Origin: Gracilaria gracilis
Taxonomy: Eukaryota; Rhodophyta; Florideophyceae; Gracilariales; Gracilariaceae
Assembly: GCA_030374805.1 (NCBI GenBank)
Contig: JARGSG010000030.1
Coordinates: forward strand, 620,001-684,000
Length of the DNA stretch: 64,000 bases
Direction of reading: 5' to 3'
Shown: piece after piece, positions 1 to 11,577 of the stretch
How positions within the stretch are numbered: the stretch's first letter is position 1
Layout: each line of letters opens with the position of its first letter
Notes under the pieces: generated by a model
What the model was told of the DNA's origin: nothing
The model's input: only the letters and a program-made list of their open reading frames with translations
Databases searched by the model: none
Translations under genes and position numbers: made by a program

Positions 1-1150
1 GGAAGTGCGTGATAGAACCAGATGAAATCGTTTGGTCTTTTTCGTTCGGTGTAACTGCAGGTTATACGCGTTAATCAGTTGTTGCACGTAGTCAGCCCAC
101 CCAGTTTGGTGTTCCCTCACATAATGTCGTAGCCATGATACCCGGGTTTTGTTAAATCGCTCAACTTGACCATTTGTTTGGCGATGGTAGGCTGCTGTGA
201 AGTAACGCCAAATTCACAACATGGTACTAACAGTTTCAAAGAACTTGGATGCCAAGTTGCTACCAATATCGGTCTGGAAGCACATTGGTGCTCCGTACGA
301 GTTAACCCAATTATTGAAGAACGCATATGCCAAGGCGGGTGACTTCGTTCCCTTCAGCGGTATAGCCCGCGTACGGTTTGTGAACCTATCGGTGATGAAG
401 ATTACAAACCGATACCCTTCTGAGGTTTTTGCCAGGGGTCTTAGGATGTATATTGCGAAAAATTCTAAGGACCATGCGGCTGAAAAAAGCGTTAGGTATT
501 TCTATGCTTTCTCAGTTTCCCGCGGGTCTTGAAACATGGGGTACATCTGACCACATAGGTTTACACGTCGTGAGCCATATGAGACCAGTAAAATTGTCTC
601 CTCAAGGTGCAGTATAACCGCGTGGCTCTCGGATGCCCTGCCAACCGTGGGTAGTGAGCTAGATATAGGACGCTAAGCCGCAGCGATTCGTGGATTACCT
701 TCTGGAAGGCTCTATCTAAAGGTAATCGTCGCACCAAATAACAATCATGGTCAACATCGAAATGTGATCCTTTAGTGTCTACCTGGTGGGCCATTGTTTT
801 GCAAAACAAATCAAGGGCCTGTTCTCGTAAGAATTCGTCCCGAGAAACCGGTGCATCATCTCCTTCTTCGATTTCGGCTACCACTATCGATTGTTATTCT
901 GGGCGTCTGACATCTGTGTCATCCCAAGTTCCTCCAAGGGGTGGCAGTTCATCAAGTCCTATCCCTTCAATGGTGTAACATGAAATTTTATCTATAACAG
1001 GGTCGATATCTAGGCCATCTGTGTTGAGTCTGGACATCGAATCTGCTACTTTACGCTTGATCACCGGTTGGTATTGCAAATCGTAGTCAAACTCTGACAG
1101 TCGGAGACACCAACAGGCTAGCCGTTCTAAAGCGTCTGCTAGCCCCAAAA
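1..1150 (-). pseudogene. Gypsy RNase H and integrase portion
   Basis: Minus-strand frames at 1148-894 and 884-561 read as the end of a Ty3-type RNase H (about 80 residues, ending in an ADSMSRL motif) followed by the integrase H2C2 zinc-binding module (HYPRLAGHPRATRLYCTLRR). The integrase core continues towards position 1. This is the downstream half of the element whose reverse transcriptase lies at 7190-8000, separated from it by the copia insertion. It is a decayed remnant and no product is expected. Confidence 0.8.
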
Positions 1151-1259
1151 TCCACCGAAATGCATCATGGTCTGTCCTTAAGGAGAACTCAGAACCATAA
1201 AGTTAATGCCACAGTAATAGCATGCTCCAAACTACGGGCAGGCGTTCTTTCTCCGTCAC

Positions 1260-1648
1260 TATCAAACGGCCGAGGTTTCAGACCACAGGCGCGCGGGCGC
1301 GGTAGTCCGGAATGCACTGCTGAGGTCCAAACGGGACAAGCAGATGCGAGGTAGCACGGCAGGCGCGAAGAGCGCGGACGTACAATAGCAAATAGTTGAA
1401 AACAGTTGTAGAGTAGTTGGTTGATGTTGTTGTTCTGTTAGAGAGCCTATGTGCTCTCAACATCTATTAAATACATCATTAGCACTACACGCAAATGCAT
1501 AGATCACAATTCCTTCAAAGCATTTGACAAGCATTATCATCAATGGCAGATCGTGTAGCATACAGATGCATATGTACACATGTACGCGTCCACGCATTGC
1601 CAGTAGTCACAGAGTCTCCTCTTCCAGGAACGACTAAGATAATTCACA
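1260..1648 (-). repeat. 3' LTR of the copia element
   Basis: This 389-bp direct repeat is indistinguishable by eye from 6610-6998. The gag-pol frame ends just inside it. The adjoining 5 bp GTCAC (1255-1259) is one copy of the target duplication. Confidence 0.95.
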
Positions 1649-4600
1649 CTCACTCTTTTTCTCCTTCGAAGAAATATCTTCGAACTTACGAACCCATCCT
1701 TTTGCATCTACTTTAAACGTGTTGAACTGCATCATTTTCCATAAAGCGTGTTCCATCCAGTTACAGGCCTTTGTAAGAGCATCGGCGATGTTGTGAATGC
1801 TTGGTATCCAAGATAAACTGCGTAGTTCACCTTTTTCGTGGCTCTCACGAAGAGCACACACATCGATCTGAAGACGTTTCTCAAGCGTTCCAGCATTCTT
1901 TGCAATGACATTAAACAATGTCCGAGAATCTACATAACCGTCCACCTTGACTGTTCTACCAAGTACTTCGGATAGCATGTCCTTCGCAATGTAGGCATTA
2001 TCAAACCCGTACACTAGTGCGTGTATCTCAGCTGCCATCACAGAACGGGCAACTCTTTTGCAGCGCGAGCTTCCATAGTGCAGTATGTTGGCGTGTTCAT
2101 ATTTGTCTACCATGAGAAGAACAAATCCCATCTGAGACTTCAAATCTACAGTGTTAGCAAACGAGGCGTCTGTGAGTAACACCAAACGAACGGAATCCAA
2201 ATCCAATGGGACGTAGCGCAAACCAGTATTGCTGGTCGAGTGACAGTGTTTCACAACAACGTTGAGAGCCTTCATCTGATCGGGAGTTGGTCCATCAGAA
2301 CCTGTAGCAATCAGCTGAACTGCAGCGCAGATATCTGGACGAACGCAGTTGCCAATATACTGTGCTGCTGCACGAACACTTTTGAACTCTTCAGCGTTCT
2401 CAACTGCTTTAAGTGATTCCAATTTTTCATTCTGTGTCATAGTGTATGTTCCATTCTCCGCCTTGGCAATTTGCACCCCGTTGAATACGCCACTTTCATT
2501 CTTCATTACCACCTTGCGCGGCTTCGACTTAAAACGGCACTTCTTTTCCTCTTCGTCAAGAAAACCGGATGAACCATGACCAAACGAATCATCCACTTGA
2601 AGTGCAGTAACTCCATCTAAGTAGTCTCCTTTCCTGCGGTACAAAACGCATGGGTCCACTTTGGTTGCTTTCATGTGGAGCAAATCCTTATGGTGCGTCT
2701 GGTAGGTTAGGAACCAATGCAGACTGCTCTCCGGTATGCCATAGAGAGGCTTAAGGGCCAACAGTACTTTGTCATCACCCAGATTCATTTCCACAGGTGC
2801 ACGTAAATAGATGTTACGTTCAAGCGCAGTTTCAGACTGTACATACGCCTGTGATATGTCACGAAAGTATGACGTGTAGTGTGGCAAGCATGCCGCAAGA
2901 CACACAGTAAGACGTTGGCCAAGTCTACTGACGGTTGGAGCCTTGGTGGAAATTGTTGAAGCTTGAAGGTCGGAGTAGTTCTGAGCAACAAGTCGAGACT
3001 TCTTCACTTCGTTTCCATTAATCGTCTTGTACGCATCGACGAATCGAGTACCATAGATGCGGTGACCTTCCGGAACCGATGACAAGTTCACTACTTTGAA
3101 TGTATCATTCTTCTTTAGTCCTTCTAGTTCCTTCTCACGAGCATCCTGAAACAAATGCGCATCGCTTGTCGGCGCGATGACGATCTTCGTTGATCCAAAC
3201 ATCACCATACACTGTTCTTTCCCAATTGATCTACTCTCTTCTTCCCCTTTCTCTTCCGCTTCCATAGCTTCAGACTTTCTAGCTTCCTGCACTGTAGAGC
3301 TTTCATTAAGCTGGGAACGGACAACTGGTTTCACTACAGTAGATCGAAAAATCTTGCGACCCTTAGGGAGCTGAACGACTACAGTCTCACCATCAATCTG
3401 AATGAAGGGGAATGGTCCTTCCCATTTCTCAGTTTTGTCGCGATAGACATACACCGGGGATCCAGCAGGGAGCTTTCGCAACTCTGCACTAGCTTCAATA
3501 CGTTTCGGTCCATGGTCATGCTTCAAGCCAAAAGCAATTCTTCTCGCTGCCTGTTCTTTCTGTACTGCCTTCGTAGCAGCATCCATGGCTCGTGCACGTT
3601 GTAGCTGCGTTTCCGCACAACCCTTCTTGGCTGGACGTGGCAGGGCACCAAACACCAACAGTGTAGGGCAAAGACCTTCTGGTCCAATGGTGTCGTTAAC
3701 GCTTTTAACTGCCATTTGCAGACATTCATCGTTGGATTCAGAACGAGGCATTGAATCGCGGATCTTGCTGTACGCGGCACGAAGAGGTGCATGGTAGCGT
3801 TCGACGTGGGACATTGTCGAGGGAGACTCAATAGGCGCCTCGAGTATGGTCACGCCATCTACAGTTGCGTTGGCAGCCAATTCGGCGGACACGAAGTTCG
3901 ATCCTTGGTCGACGTGTAGGAAATCAGGCGGACCAAGGTAGACACGACTCCAACACTTCAGAATCGTCTTCCACACAAGTTGCGAAGTCATGTTCTTGAG
4001 AAATTGCGCGGCATTGAAGTGTGTAGCCTCATCCACCAGATGCAGTACAGGACGACTGTTGATGTACATGACATCTACAGCAACGATGTGATTGAAGCGT
4101 AGGTCATCTGTACCAATGGTAACCTTGAAACGACGTGGCTTCGCAGCGTGTTGGATGCAGATCTGGCATTCTCGAAGAATTTCGTCGAGTGACTTGCGCA
4201 CTGAGCCTTCCATTTCATCAGGGTTGGCACGCTTCAGGAGATTGTACAGTGCTTGTACAGAAGGGTGGCCAAACACTCGATGAAGTTTTCGAAGTTCGGA
4301 CTCAGTGTACAACGCGAAACCAAGATCCTCAGGCTTCCAGCGGTGAACAAGGAAGTAGTTTTCCATAACGAGATCCTGCTTTGCGTTCTTGAATCTCACT
4401 ACTTCGTCCTGAATGCTGAAATCCAGACCATTGTCCTTCATGTCCTTCATACTCAGTAATGACGGCACATTGTCCTTCATAATCTGAAACTTGACGTCGA
4501 TCACTAAGTGAAGATCCTTGAAAGGAACTGGAACCGTTGCAGTACCTACTGCGTTAATTGTACCTCCTATGCCAAACATTGCACGACGTGAGTCCGTATC

Positions 4601-6667
4601 AATGTGCATTGGTACATTAAACTCTTTGCAATAAGCGCGGTACTGTGCGTGAGACATTACGGAAGATCGGTTCGCACAAGAATCGATGAGGATTCCCTTG
4701 AAACGATGTGCTTCACCCATTGACAGAGCAGAGAACATGACTGCCATGCTAGATTTGAGATCAGTAGAAAAGGTTCTACCATGCACAAAAGAGGAGTTTG
4801 CCAGGTACACTTCGGTATCCTTCTCAAGACTGCCAGCCTCTGTAGCAAAACATACTGTGTCTTCACTATCAGAATCGTCGGAGAGTTGAACCTCTTCGGA
4901 GCTCTCAGCACTCTCCTGAACATCGTGCAGTTGTTCAGAGATGTATGCGACATCATCTACACTGACCATTGCCGAAGGATGGGATGACCTGAGACGCTTG
5001 ATCGCAGCACGTACCTCTTCCGGAGAATGACGCGTGTGGGCTTTGTGATCCTGTCCGCAGACATAACACCCCTTCACACCTCTGATCCATCTGGAAGAAA
5101 ATCGTCGAGGGCGACGGTAACGTTGGTATTGACCAGGAGAGTTGAAAGATTTCCTGGCTTCTCCACCGTACCTTCTCCCAAGACCGTAAAGCGCTGCATC
5201 TGTATCTACCTCCTGGGAAACATATGAATTGGCCGATCTGGCTTCATGGGACAGGAAAGTTGCAATGCGGTTCATTGCATCCTGTGCTGTCTTAGGGACG
5301 CGCTCACGAAGCGACTGCTGAATGCGATCAATGTCGCAAGCGATAACAAGCTGGTCTCGAAGTAGATTATCGTGCTGGTAGTTGGCGGACAATTGCTTCT
5401 GAAGTGTAGAAAGTTTGAATGAGAAAGCTCGGAACACCTCTGCTTCACTCTTCTCGGCGTCTTCCTTCATCGCGTCGGAAAGCTTCATCGTTTGCCACTG
5501 TAACAGAACACGGTTACGTTGCTCTTCACTCGTATACAAGTCGAATAATTTCTGACGAACAGCATCGAAGGTATCATCGGGGCGATATACACGCGTGTAA
5601 TACGACAGAGCCTCTTCCTTGAGCATGACAGGGAGTGCTTCAGCCTTTTCCTGTTCGCTTAGATGGCAAACACGGGACAAAGTTTCGTACAGTAGAAACG
5701 CGGACGAAATGTCCTCGTCACAGCGACCACTGTACTTGTCACGTCCTTGATAGGCCCGCATCAAGCCGTTGATGCCAAGAGAATAGCTGCTGGAGCTTGG
5801 TCCTTGCACTTGAGACGAGTTCAACGGAGTAGATTCCTTCCTAACAACTTCTGCCGTTTCATTACCTGTCGCTACGCCACTACCAGTACGTCCTGCATTT
5901 GATCTGCGTTGGTGTTCGGTAGCACGTTGGGGATCAGGTGTGTCTTGGACTGCTGTGGAATGGTCATGATGGCGGTTACTTTCCTCTACATGTTGGTCGG
6001 GATGAGTTCGATTAACTGGACTAGAGCGGTTCATTGCGGTGACTACAGCTCTAGAGGTTTCTTGCTCCTGGCCTTCTGCTCTGGAATGCATCAGCTGGCT
6101 TTCCAATCCTGGGTTCACTGTAGATGAAACAAACACATCTTGCAAAAGACATTCAATTAATGCTTGCGCCCTTGGAAAGAACCGCTTACGTGTCACATGA
6201 ACGCCACGGGAAAGTAAAAAGGCAACCCATCGCTGTGCCATTTGCTTTGGCATGGCTTGAATGGTGTGCTTGCGAAACGTTGCCGTGTATTCTATCCACA
6301 ACGGCTCTCCAGTAAAACCTGTAGACTTTAAAGCATCGAGCATGCTGCTACAGTAGGCACCCACTTCTTCTGCATAAGCTGCTTTCTCCGTAGCGGTAGA
6401 AGACGGTGGTAGCGGGTCAGGATCATCAGCTTCATATGCGAAAGTATCGCGTGATTCTGTTGTCTCAGCAGGCATCGTAGGGACGTTAATCGGGACCGTC
6501 TCATCCATCGCCGGCGATTGTGGAGGACTGTGAAAAGATTCTTGGCCGGACATATTTGCGTAGCTATATTTGTCGACAAAAGGTCGGCAAGACCGATGAC
6601 AGTTATAACTATCAAACGGCCGAGGTTTCAGACCACAGGCGCGCGGGCGCGGTAGTCCGGAATGCAC
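1634..6667 (-). CDS. Copia gag-pol polyprotein
   Basis: A single uninterrupted frame of up to 1,677 residues encodes the element's own proteins. In order: a gag region; an atypical Cys/His knuckle (CYVCGQDHKAH, near 5060); an aspartic protease with the active site written IDSCA (near 4680); the pre-integrase His/Cys module (HRVFGHPSVQALYNLL, near 4250); an integrase core with D, D and E (DVMYIN, HVDQGSNF, HVERYH); a copia reverse transcriptase with LQVDDSFG at the active site (near 2600); and RNase H ending in the family-typical SWIPSIHNIADALTK (near 1800). Gag and pol share one frame, the usual copia arrangement. The element looks whole. Confidence 0.93.
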   Translation of the reverse strand: MHSGLPRPRACGLKPRPFDSYNCHRSCRPFVDKYSYANMSGQESFHSPPQSPAMDETVPINVPTMPAETTESRDTFAYEADDPDPLPPSSTATEKAAYAEEVGAYCSSMLDALKSTGFTGEPLWIEYTATFRKHTIQAMPKQMAQRWVAFLLSRGVHVTRKRFFPRAQALIECLLQDVFVSSTVNPGLESQLMHSRAEGQEQETSRAVVTAMNRSSPVNRTHPDQHVEESNRHHDHSTAVQDTPDPQRATEHQRRSNAGRTGSGVATGNETAEVVRKESTPLNSSQVQGPSSSSYSLGINGLMRAYQGRDKYSGRCDEDISSAFLLYETLSRVCHLSEQEKAEALPVMLKEEALSYYTRVYRPDDTFDAVRQKLFDLYTSEEQRNRVLLQWQTMKLSDAMKEDAEKSEAEVFRAFSFKLSTLQKQLSANYQHDNLLRDQLVIACDIDRIQQSLRERVPKTAQDAMNRIATFLSHEARSANSYVSQEVDTDAALYGLGRRYGGEARKSFNSPGQYQRYRRPRRFSSRWIRGVKGCYVCGQDHKAHTRHSPEEVRAAIKRLRSSHPSAMVSVDDVAYISEQLHDVQESAESSEEVQLSDDSDSEDTVCFATEAGSLEKDTEVYLANSSFVHGRTFSTDLKSSMAVMFSALSMGEAHRFKGILIDSCANRSSVMSHAQYRAYCKEFNVPMHIDTDSRRAMFGIGGTINAVGTATVPVPFKDLHLVIDVKFQIMKDNVPSLLSMKDMKDNGLDFSIQDEVVRFKNAKQDLVMENYFLVHRWKPEDLGFALYTESELRKLHRVFGHPSVQALYNLLKRANPDEMEGSVRKSLDEILRECQICIQHAAKPRRFKVTIGTDDLRFNHIVAVDVMYINSRPVLHLVDEATHFNAAQFLKNMTSQLVWKTILKCWSRVYLGPPDFLHVDQGSNFVSAELAANATVDGVTILEAPIESPSTMSHVERYHAPLRAAYSKIRDSMPRSESNDECLQMAVKSVNDTIGPEGLCPTLLVFGALPRPAKKGCAETQLQRARAMDAATKAVQKEQAARRIAFGLKHDHGPKRIEASAELRKLPAGSPVYVYRDKTEKWEGPFPFIQIDGETVVVQLPKGRKIFRSTVVKPVVRSQLNESSTVQEARKSEAMEAEEKGEEESRSIGKEQCMVMFGSTKIVIAPTSDAHLFQDAREKELEGLKKNDTFKVVNLSSVPEGHRIYGTRFVDAYKTINGNEVKKSRLVAQNYSDLQASTISTKAPTVSRLGQRLTVCLAACLPHYTSYFRDISQAYVQSETALERNIYLRAPVEMNLGDDKVLLALKPLYGIPESSLHWFLTYQTHHKDLLHMKATKVDPCVLYRRKGDYLDGVTALQVDDSFGHGSSGFLDEEEKKCRFKSKPRKVVMKNESGVFNGVQIAKAENGTYTMTQNEKLESLKAVENAEEFKSVRAAAQYIGNCVRPDICAAVQLIATGSDGPTPDQMKALNVVVKHCHSTSNTGLRYVPLDLDSVRLVLLTDASFANTVDLKSQMGFVLLMVDKYEHANILHYGSSRCKRVARSVMAAEIHALVYGFDNAYIAKDMLSEVLGRTVKVDGYVDSRTLFNVIAKNAGTLEKRLQIDVCALRESHEKGELRSLSWIPSIHNIADALTKACNWMEHALWKMMQFNTFKVDAKGWVRKFEDISSKEKKSECELS

Positions 6668-6998
6668 TGCTGAGGTCCAAACGGGACAAGCAGATGCGAG
6701 GTAGCACGGCAGGCGCGAAGAGCGCGGACGTACAATAGCAAATAGTTGAAAACAGTTGTAGAGTAGTTGGTTGATGTTGTTGTTCTGTTAGAGAGCCTAT
6801 GTGCTCTCAACATCTATTAAATACATCATTAGCACTACACGCAAATGCATAGATCACAATTCCTTCAAAGCATTTGACAAGCATTATCATCAATGGCAGA
6901 TCGTGTAGCATACAGATGCATATGTACACATGTACGCGTCCACGCATTGCCAGTAGTCACAGAGTCTCCTCTTCCAGGAACGACTAAGATAATTCACA
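6610..6998 (-). repeat. 5' LTR of the copia element
   Basis: This is the second 389-bp copy. The matching target duplication GTCAC follows at 6999-7003. The open frame of the polyprotein extends a short way into this LTR, but translation more likely starts at the methionine just inside the element (MSGQESFHSPP, near 6553). Confidence 0.95.
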
Positions 6999-7189
6999 GT
7001 CACGTTGTAGTTCTGCTCAGCCTTGGTTAGCGCTCTGCTCCAGCATCATACCCATAGCTTCTCTCTCCCTTCTTGGTCTTGCATTGCACAACAATCAATC
7101 TGAGCATCGGACGCGTCTGTGTCTAGGGTGTATCGAAAACCGGTTTTCGGTAAACCCAAAACTGTTAAAGATAATAGAGCTGCATTCAA

Positions 7190-8830
7190 CCGCTAGAATG
7201 AATCTATCTCGTCTTTTTCCAGGCATTCGAAGCGTATTGGTTCTACCTTCTGCAACCGTCGGTTCAGGGGAGCCGGTATCTTAGCAAAACGTTTTATGAA
7301 CCTTCGGTATACGGTACACAGACCAATTAAGGAAAAAAATGTTGTTTGGGACGTTGGTAGCTTTGTTTTCCGAACCGCTCGTAGGTTCTGGTGCCCCACT
7401 TCTAACCGTCAGGTGCTGATTGTGTGGCCGAGATATTCCCACTTTTCGTCAAAGGAGATGCACTTCCTTAGTTTGTGCGTAACTCTTGCATTCCTTGAAA
7501 AGTCTAGAACTGTCCTGAAATAGTGAAAGTTCTCTTCTACAGAGTGCGAGTAGATCACTACATCATCTATGGAGACCAGTGCTGTGGTCCACGTAAACTT
7601 AGCCAAGATTATTCCCAAAGCCCTCTGGAATGTTGCTGGGGCGTTTCTTAAACCAAATGGTACCCATAGAAAGCGATAGACACCAGCATGGCAGATAAAA
7701 GCTGTCTCCTCCGTATCCTTTTCAAGTATTTCTATCTGTCAGTATCCGCAGTTTGCTTTCAATAAGGTGAATAACTTTTCGGCTCCAAAGGAATAAATAC
7801 ATTCGTCCATTCTTGGTATAGGATACGAGTCTCTAACCTTTAGAGCGTTTAATTTTTGTTAGTCAACTCAGAACCTCATTCGGGTATCATTTCGCTTCTG
7901 AACCAACACTGCAGGGCGGGCCCATTCCGAAGTAGCTGGTTTGATGATTTTTTCGCGGAGCATACGCTTTACCTCCTTGAACTAAACCTCTTGAGCTTTA
8001 TTTCTCGTCCAATATGGTTTCTGGTGTATAGGAAACGCACCTGGCACCAAGTCCAGCCAATGCTGTGTCGCCCTGGTGACCCCCAGTCGCCCCGACCACA
8101 TGGTGTTAAAGGGGTATTGAAGAGAGAAGATTCGTTCTCAAAACATTTTTCCTTCTAGGCCAATATTCATCTCTTCTTTCCAATCTGTTACGGGATACAG
8201 ATCCATCATTTCGTCCGGACCTCTTTTAGTTTCGGCGTTGACCTCCCCCGTTTGGTAATAAACCGTTCGTTTCCTCCATTCGAAAAGATTCTCTTCCTCG
8301 GGGATCTTTGCGAAGGTGAATAGGCTTTGCGGGGCTGCCAATGCCAGCCCAGTAATTGGATTTTTTTGGTGGTTTGACGTCGTGGCTTCCAATGTTACAG
8401 ACATATACCTTAAAGGGGTTATTAGGTATGTTGTTAACAGCCTAATTGACCATTAGGTTCATGTGGCTGCGTAAAAATTTGGAGTGGCTCTGGATAGATA
8501 CCAAGCCTGGGGGTTGACAGGTCCAGTCGACCAGTACTTGGTGCATCGGAGAAATAGTGACTGCATTGGCAAGTTACACCTTGTTGGAGATTGTACCAGG
8601 GAGTGGTAGCGTGCTTGGTTTATTATTCCATCCTTTTGGTCAAGTATGTGTACCAGCTATGGCGGTACGGGGGCCTTCATTAAAGAAGACCGTCCTAGAC
8701 CGGGGGAAGATTGTCCGGATGTGACGGTCTATGAACACTTTTCCTAGTATGCAATCAGTAGCTAAATGGTGTACCACTATGAATTGCACTTGTACCTTGA
8801 GTTGGTGAGCAATTACCGGCACGGTTAGAA
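7190..8830 (-). pseudogene. Gypsy protease and reverse transcriptase portion
   Basis: The frame at 8822-8640 resembles a retropepsin (HLATDCILGKVFIDRHI, the usual 'ILG.DF' turn). Frames at 7618-7193 carry reverse transcriptase motifs, including the SIDDVVIYS active-site stretch and the connection region (YRRFIKRFAKIPAPLNRRL). This is the upstream half of the broken gypsy polymerase gene. It is decayed, in several short frames. Confidence 0.8.
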
Positions 8831-9438
8831 TACCTGAAACTATGAGTGGTTTTTTGTTCGATCTACTAGTGGTTTAGTGAGTGTACAAGGCTTGATCTTT
8901 TCTTTGAGCTGCGATGGTAAGAACTTGGCATTGACCAGGTTCGGTACCGCTCCAATACCCAGAACGGCTACGCAGAGAACCATTTGGTTATAGAAAACCC
9001 AAGGGTTATGGTTACCTTATAGTTACCGTGTTTGAGAAAACAAATCGGCTCCATGAGGCCGGTCTTGTGTTTCATTCCAGTAACTACAGAGAATTTCCCA
9101 TATTTTGACCAATTGGTGTGGGAAGGCCTGCAGATGGTTTTCGGTGGGAGATGGCTTCTATTCCAACCTTTTGGCATTTTCCGCCAATGTTTGAGACGGT
9201 TCCAAACCGGTTGCGGTTACGTCCTTGTATGAATCAAATTAACTTGATGAGGTTGACGCCTTTGCGATTCTTGGTTCAGTGCGGCTAGGGGCCATCGTTG
9301 CAGTGGGGGACCGAAAAGGTCCTGTGGGGTTTGCCTATTCGAACGGATTAAGGCTCCTCTATTCACCCCTGGAGAAGATATGTCCAAATGATGTGGGGAT
9401 AGGAAGAACCAACAAAGAAGCGCTCCCGTTTTCAGGTC

Positions 9439-11539
9439 TCATATCATCGTGATGGTAGGTGCTCCAAACTTTGGGCCCGAGGGAATTCGGTTAGGTTGTA
9501 AGACCACACTATTGTAAGAGGAAGTCGATTGGTTATATGTTACTTGAGGTCGCGACTCGTAGGTTACCGCGAGTAACTGTGAGTCGTTAATATCACTAAC
9601 GGTAACCGGACGTCCTGGGTGAGCATTCGAGCTCGGTATGGAGGGGGGCCCTTCCGAAGCGGTACTTGTCCAAAGTGACGACGGGGGTACCACTGGACCA
9701 GGACTCGTTGTACCGGCTAATTGAACTGCTTGGCCGTACATAGGATAATGGGCTGTACCTCCATCGGTCGTTGATGTGTTCTCGACCTCAAAGATTGGCC
9801 GTTTCGGTTTCTCCCTTCCAGATTTAGGAGCTTGGGCTCATCCTTGTTTTCCCAACCTTAAGGTTTCGCCGAGGCCTTGTGCATGCAGAGCCAGTTTGTT
9901 GTAGTCTACCTTGCAGTTCGTTGCCAAGTAATTCCTTACCTGCGACCTAATAGGTAGGTCCACATTGACTGCATACATGGAATTCAACCTTGCGGTCGTG
10001 AATACGCTATCAAATCGAGATGATGTGGCTCACAGGGATCTAGCGAAGTCCAGTTCGGTCTGGGTTTTACGTTGCTTATACGGCAACACATCATGGTAGG
10101 CTTCCTGGATTACCTCATCAGTAACATAGGTTGCTAGGAAGAGGTTAACCACTTGTGGATACGTTGTTAATATCTCCGTTTGTTCCTCGTCTACCGCTAT
10201 GGTGTTACTTTGAATTCGGCTACCCAACATAGCCGAAGCTTGAACCTTACGGTAGAATGAGAACAGCCATATTGCGGCCCTTTCCGAGAAACTATTCTGG
10301 TCACATGCGACCTTATACCTCTGTAAAAAGTCTATGATCGCTATGAGATCATCTTCTGGAAAACCGGGTCTCTCCCAATTGGAAACTAAGCTTCTTGTGA
10401 TGCCTAGTTTTTTTCTGAGAACCTCTTTGATATACTGAGAACTTCTGTCTTCCAACCTATAGGTTCGATAACCGTCCGAATTGGCGAATAAATCGTTAAG
10501 CGGCGTCAATACTTCTAGATCGGTATCGGGATCTGATTTCGATGTATCGTACTGCCTGAGTTTGCCCTTAAGGGTGTGTTTCTTTTTCTTGCGGCTTTCC
10601 TTCCGTTTCTTTCGGCTACCTCTACGGTCATTTTCACTCTATGAATCCCAAGCGGTATCTCAGCCGGAAGAGTCTGGGTCGGACCAACGGCCCTTCTTCT
10701 TCCCTCTTGTGGGTTTCTTATGGAGTTTACCAGATGGTTTCCGGGGACGTTTCTTCTCAGAGCTCTCCGAACCACCATCGCCATTAGGGTCGCCAGGCTC
10801 GGCTCTCAATCTGGCTCCACCAACTTGTTACGGTATGTAATATTACTTGGGGGCCTCTCCTACGGCAGGGGTCACTCCCTTCCGAACATGGTCCAAAAAA
10901 TGGTCACTGATCTGTGCAATAGGAAGGTTGGGAATCGCGGCACCATAAAACGATATGAATGGACCAGTTGGGATGGGTGGAATAGCGGCCGCCTTGCTAC
11001 CGTCTTCAGTTCCACCTTCATTCCATAATACTGTAGGGACAAGATAACCAAGCGGTCTATATGTCCCCCTACGTTTGTTTCCAAATAAAGAAGGACCGAA
11101 TTCGGCACTTCAACCTCCAGCTCTCCAAGAGCTCTCGTAGCCACCATCTTGGACACGCGGTTGCAGAATTCTGGGTGAGCTCTGTCTACCACGATTCTGG
11201 TCATGGCGTCTAAGTCCAAACGTGCGCCCACAGGGGAATCATCATGCTTTACCAAATCGGACGGCAGGCCGCCTCCCTCCTGCAATGGCAGGGAGGAGCT
11301 CGGCTCAGATCTCGTGGCCGATAGGCCGGCGGCTTCTGCCTACCCACTAAACGGCTTGGCCTGACGTAAAATTTCTCTGGGTTGTCCAAAATTGGTTTCT
11401 TTATGAATTCTGACGGGGGTATTTCACCTATTGGTGCACTCGGCACCCTTGTGGATCGCTTCATTTGCCACTCTATGGGTTGATAAGCTTTTTCCTTAAG
11501 TTGCTTTTCTAGCGGCACCTCACCAAAAGATACTCTCAA
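9439..11539 (-). pseudogene. Gypsy gag-like region
   Basis: Several minus-strand frames (11539-11249, 11285-10872, 10509-10030, 9741-9439) lie between the 5' LTR and the protease. The 10509-10030 frame has the helical, charged composition and the 'AAIWLFSFYRK' stretch typical of Ty3 capsid proteins. No zinc knuckle was recognised. The assignment rests mainly on position, and the region is broken. Confidence 0.5.
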
Positions 11540-11577
11540 TTATCACTCCTTCCTTTCGGGTCCTTGTTCTTGGTAAT

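Larger units (their letters stand above)
1260..6998 (-). mobile_element. Ty1/copia LTR retrotransposon, whole-looking and young
   Basis: Two 389-bp direct repeats (1260-1648 and 6610-6998) bound a single long minus-strand gag-pol frame. A perfect 5-bp target duplication, GTCAC, flanks the element at 1255-1259 and 6999-7003. The LTRs start TGTGAATTATC and end TTTGATA on the coding strand. I could find no difference between the two LTRs by eye, so insertion was recent. A purine-rich tract lies just inside the 3' LTR (about 1650-1672, minus strand). The element sits inside the older gypsy element and is therefore younger than it. Confidence 0.95.
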
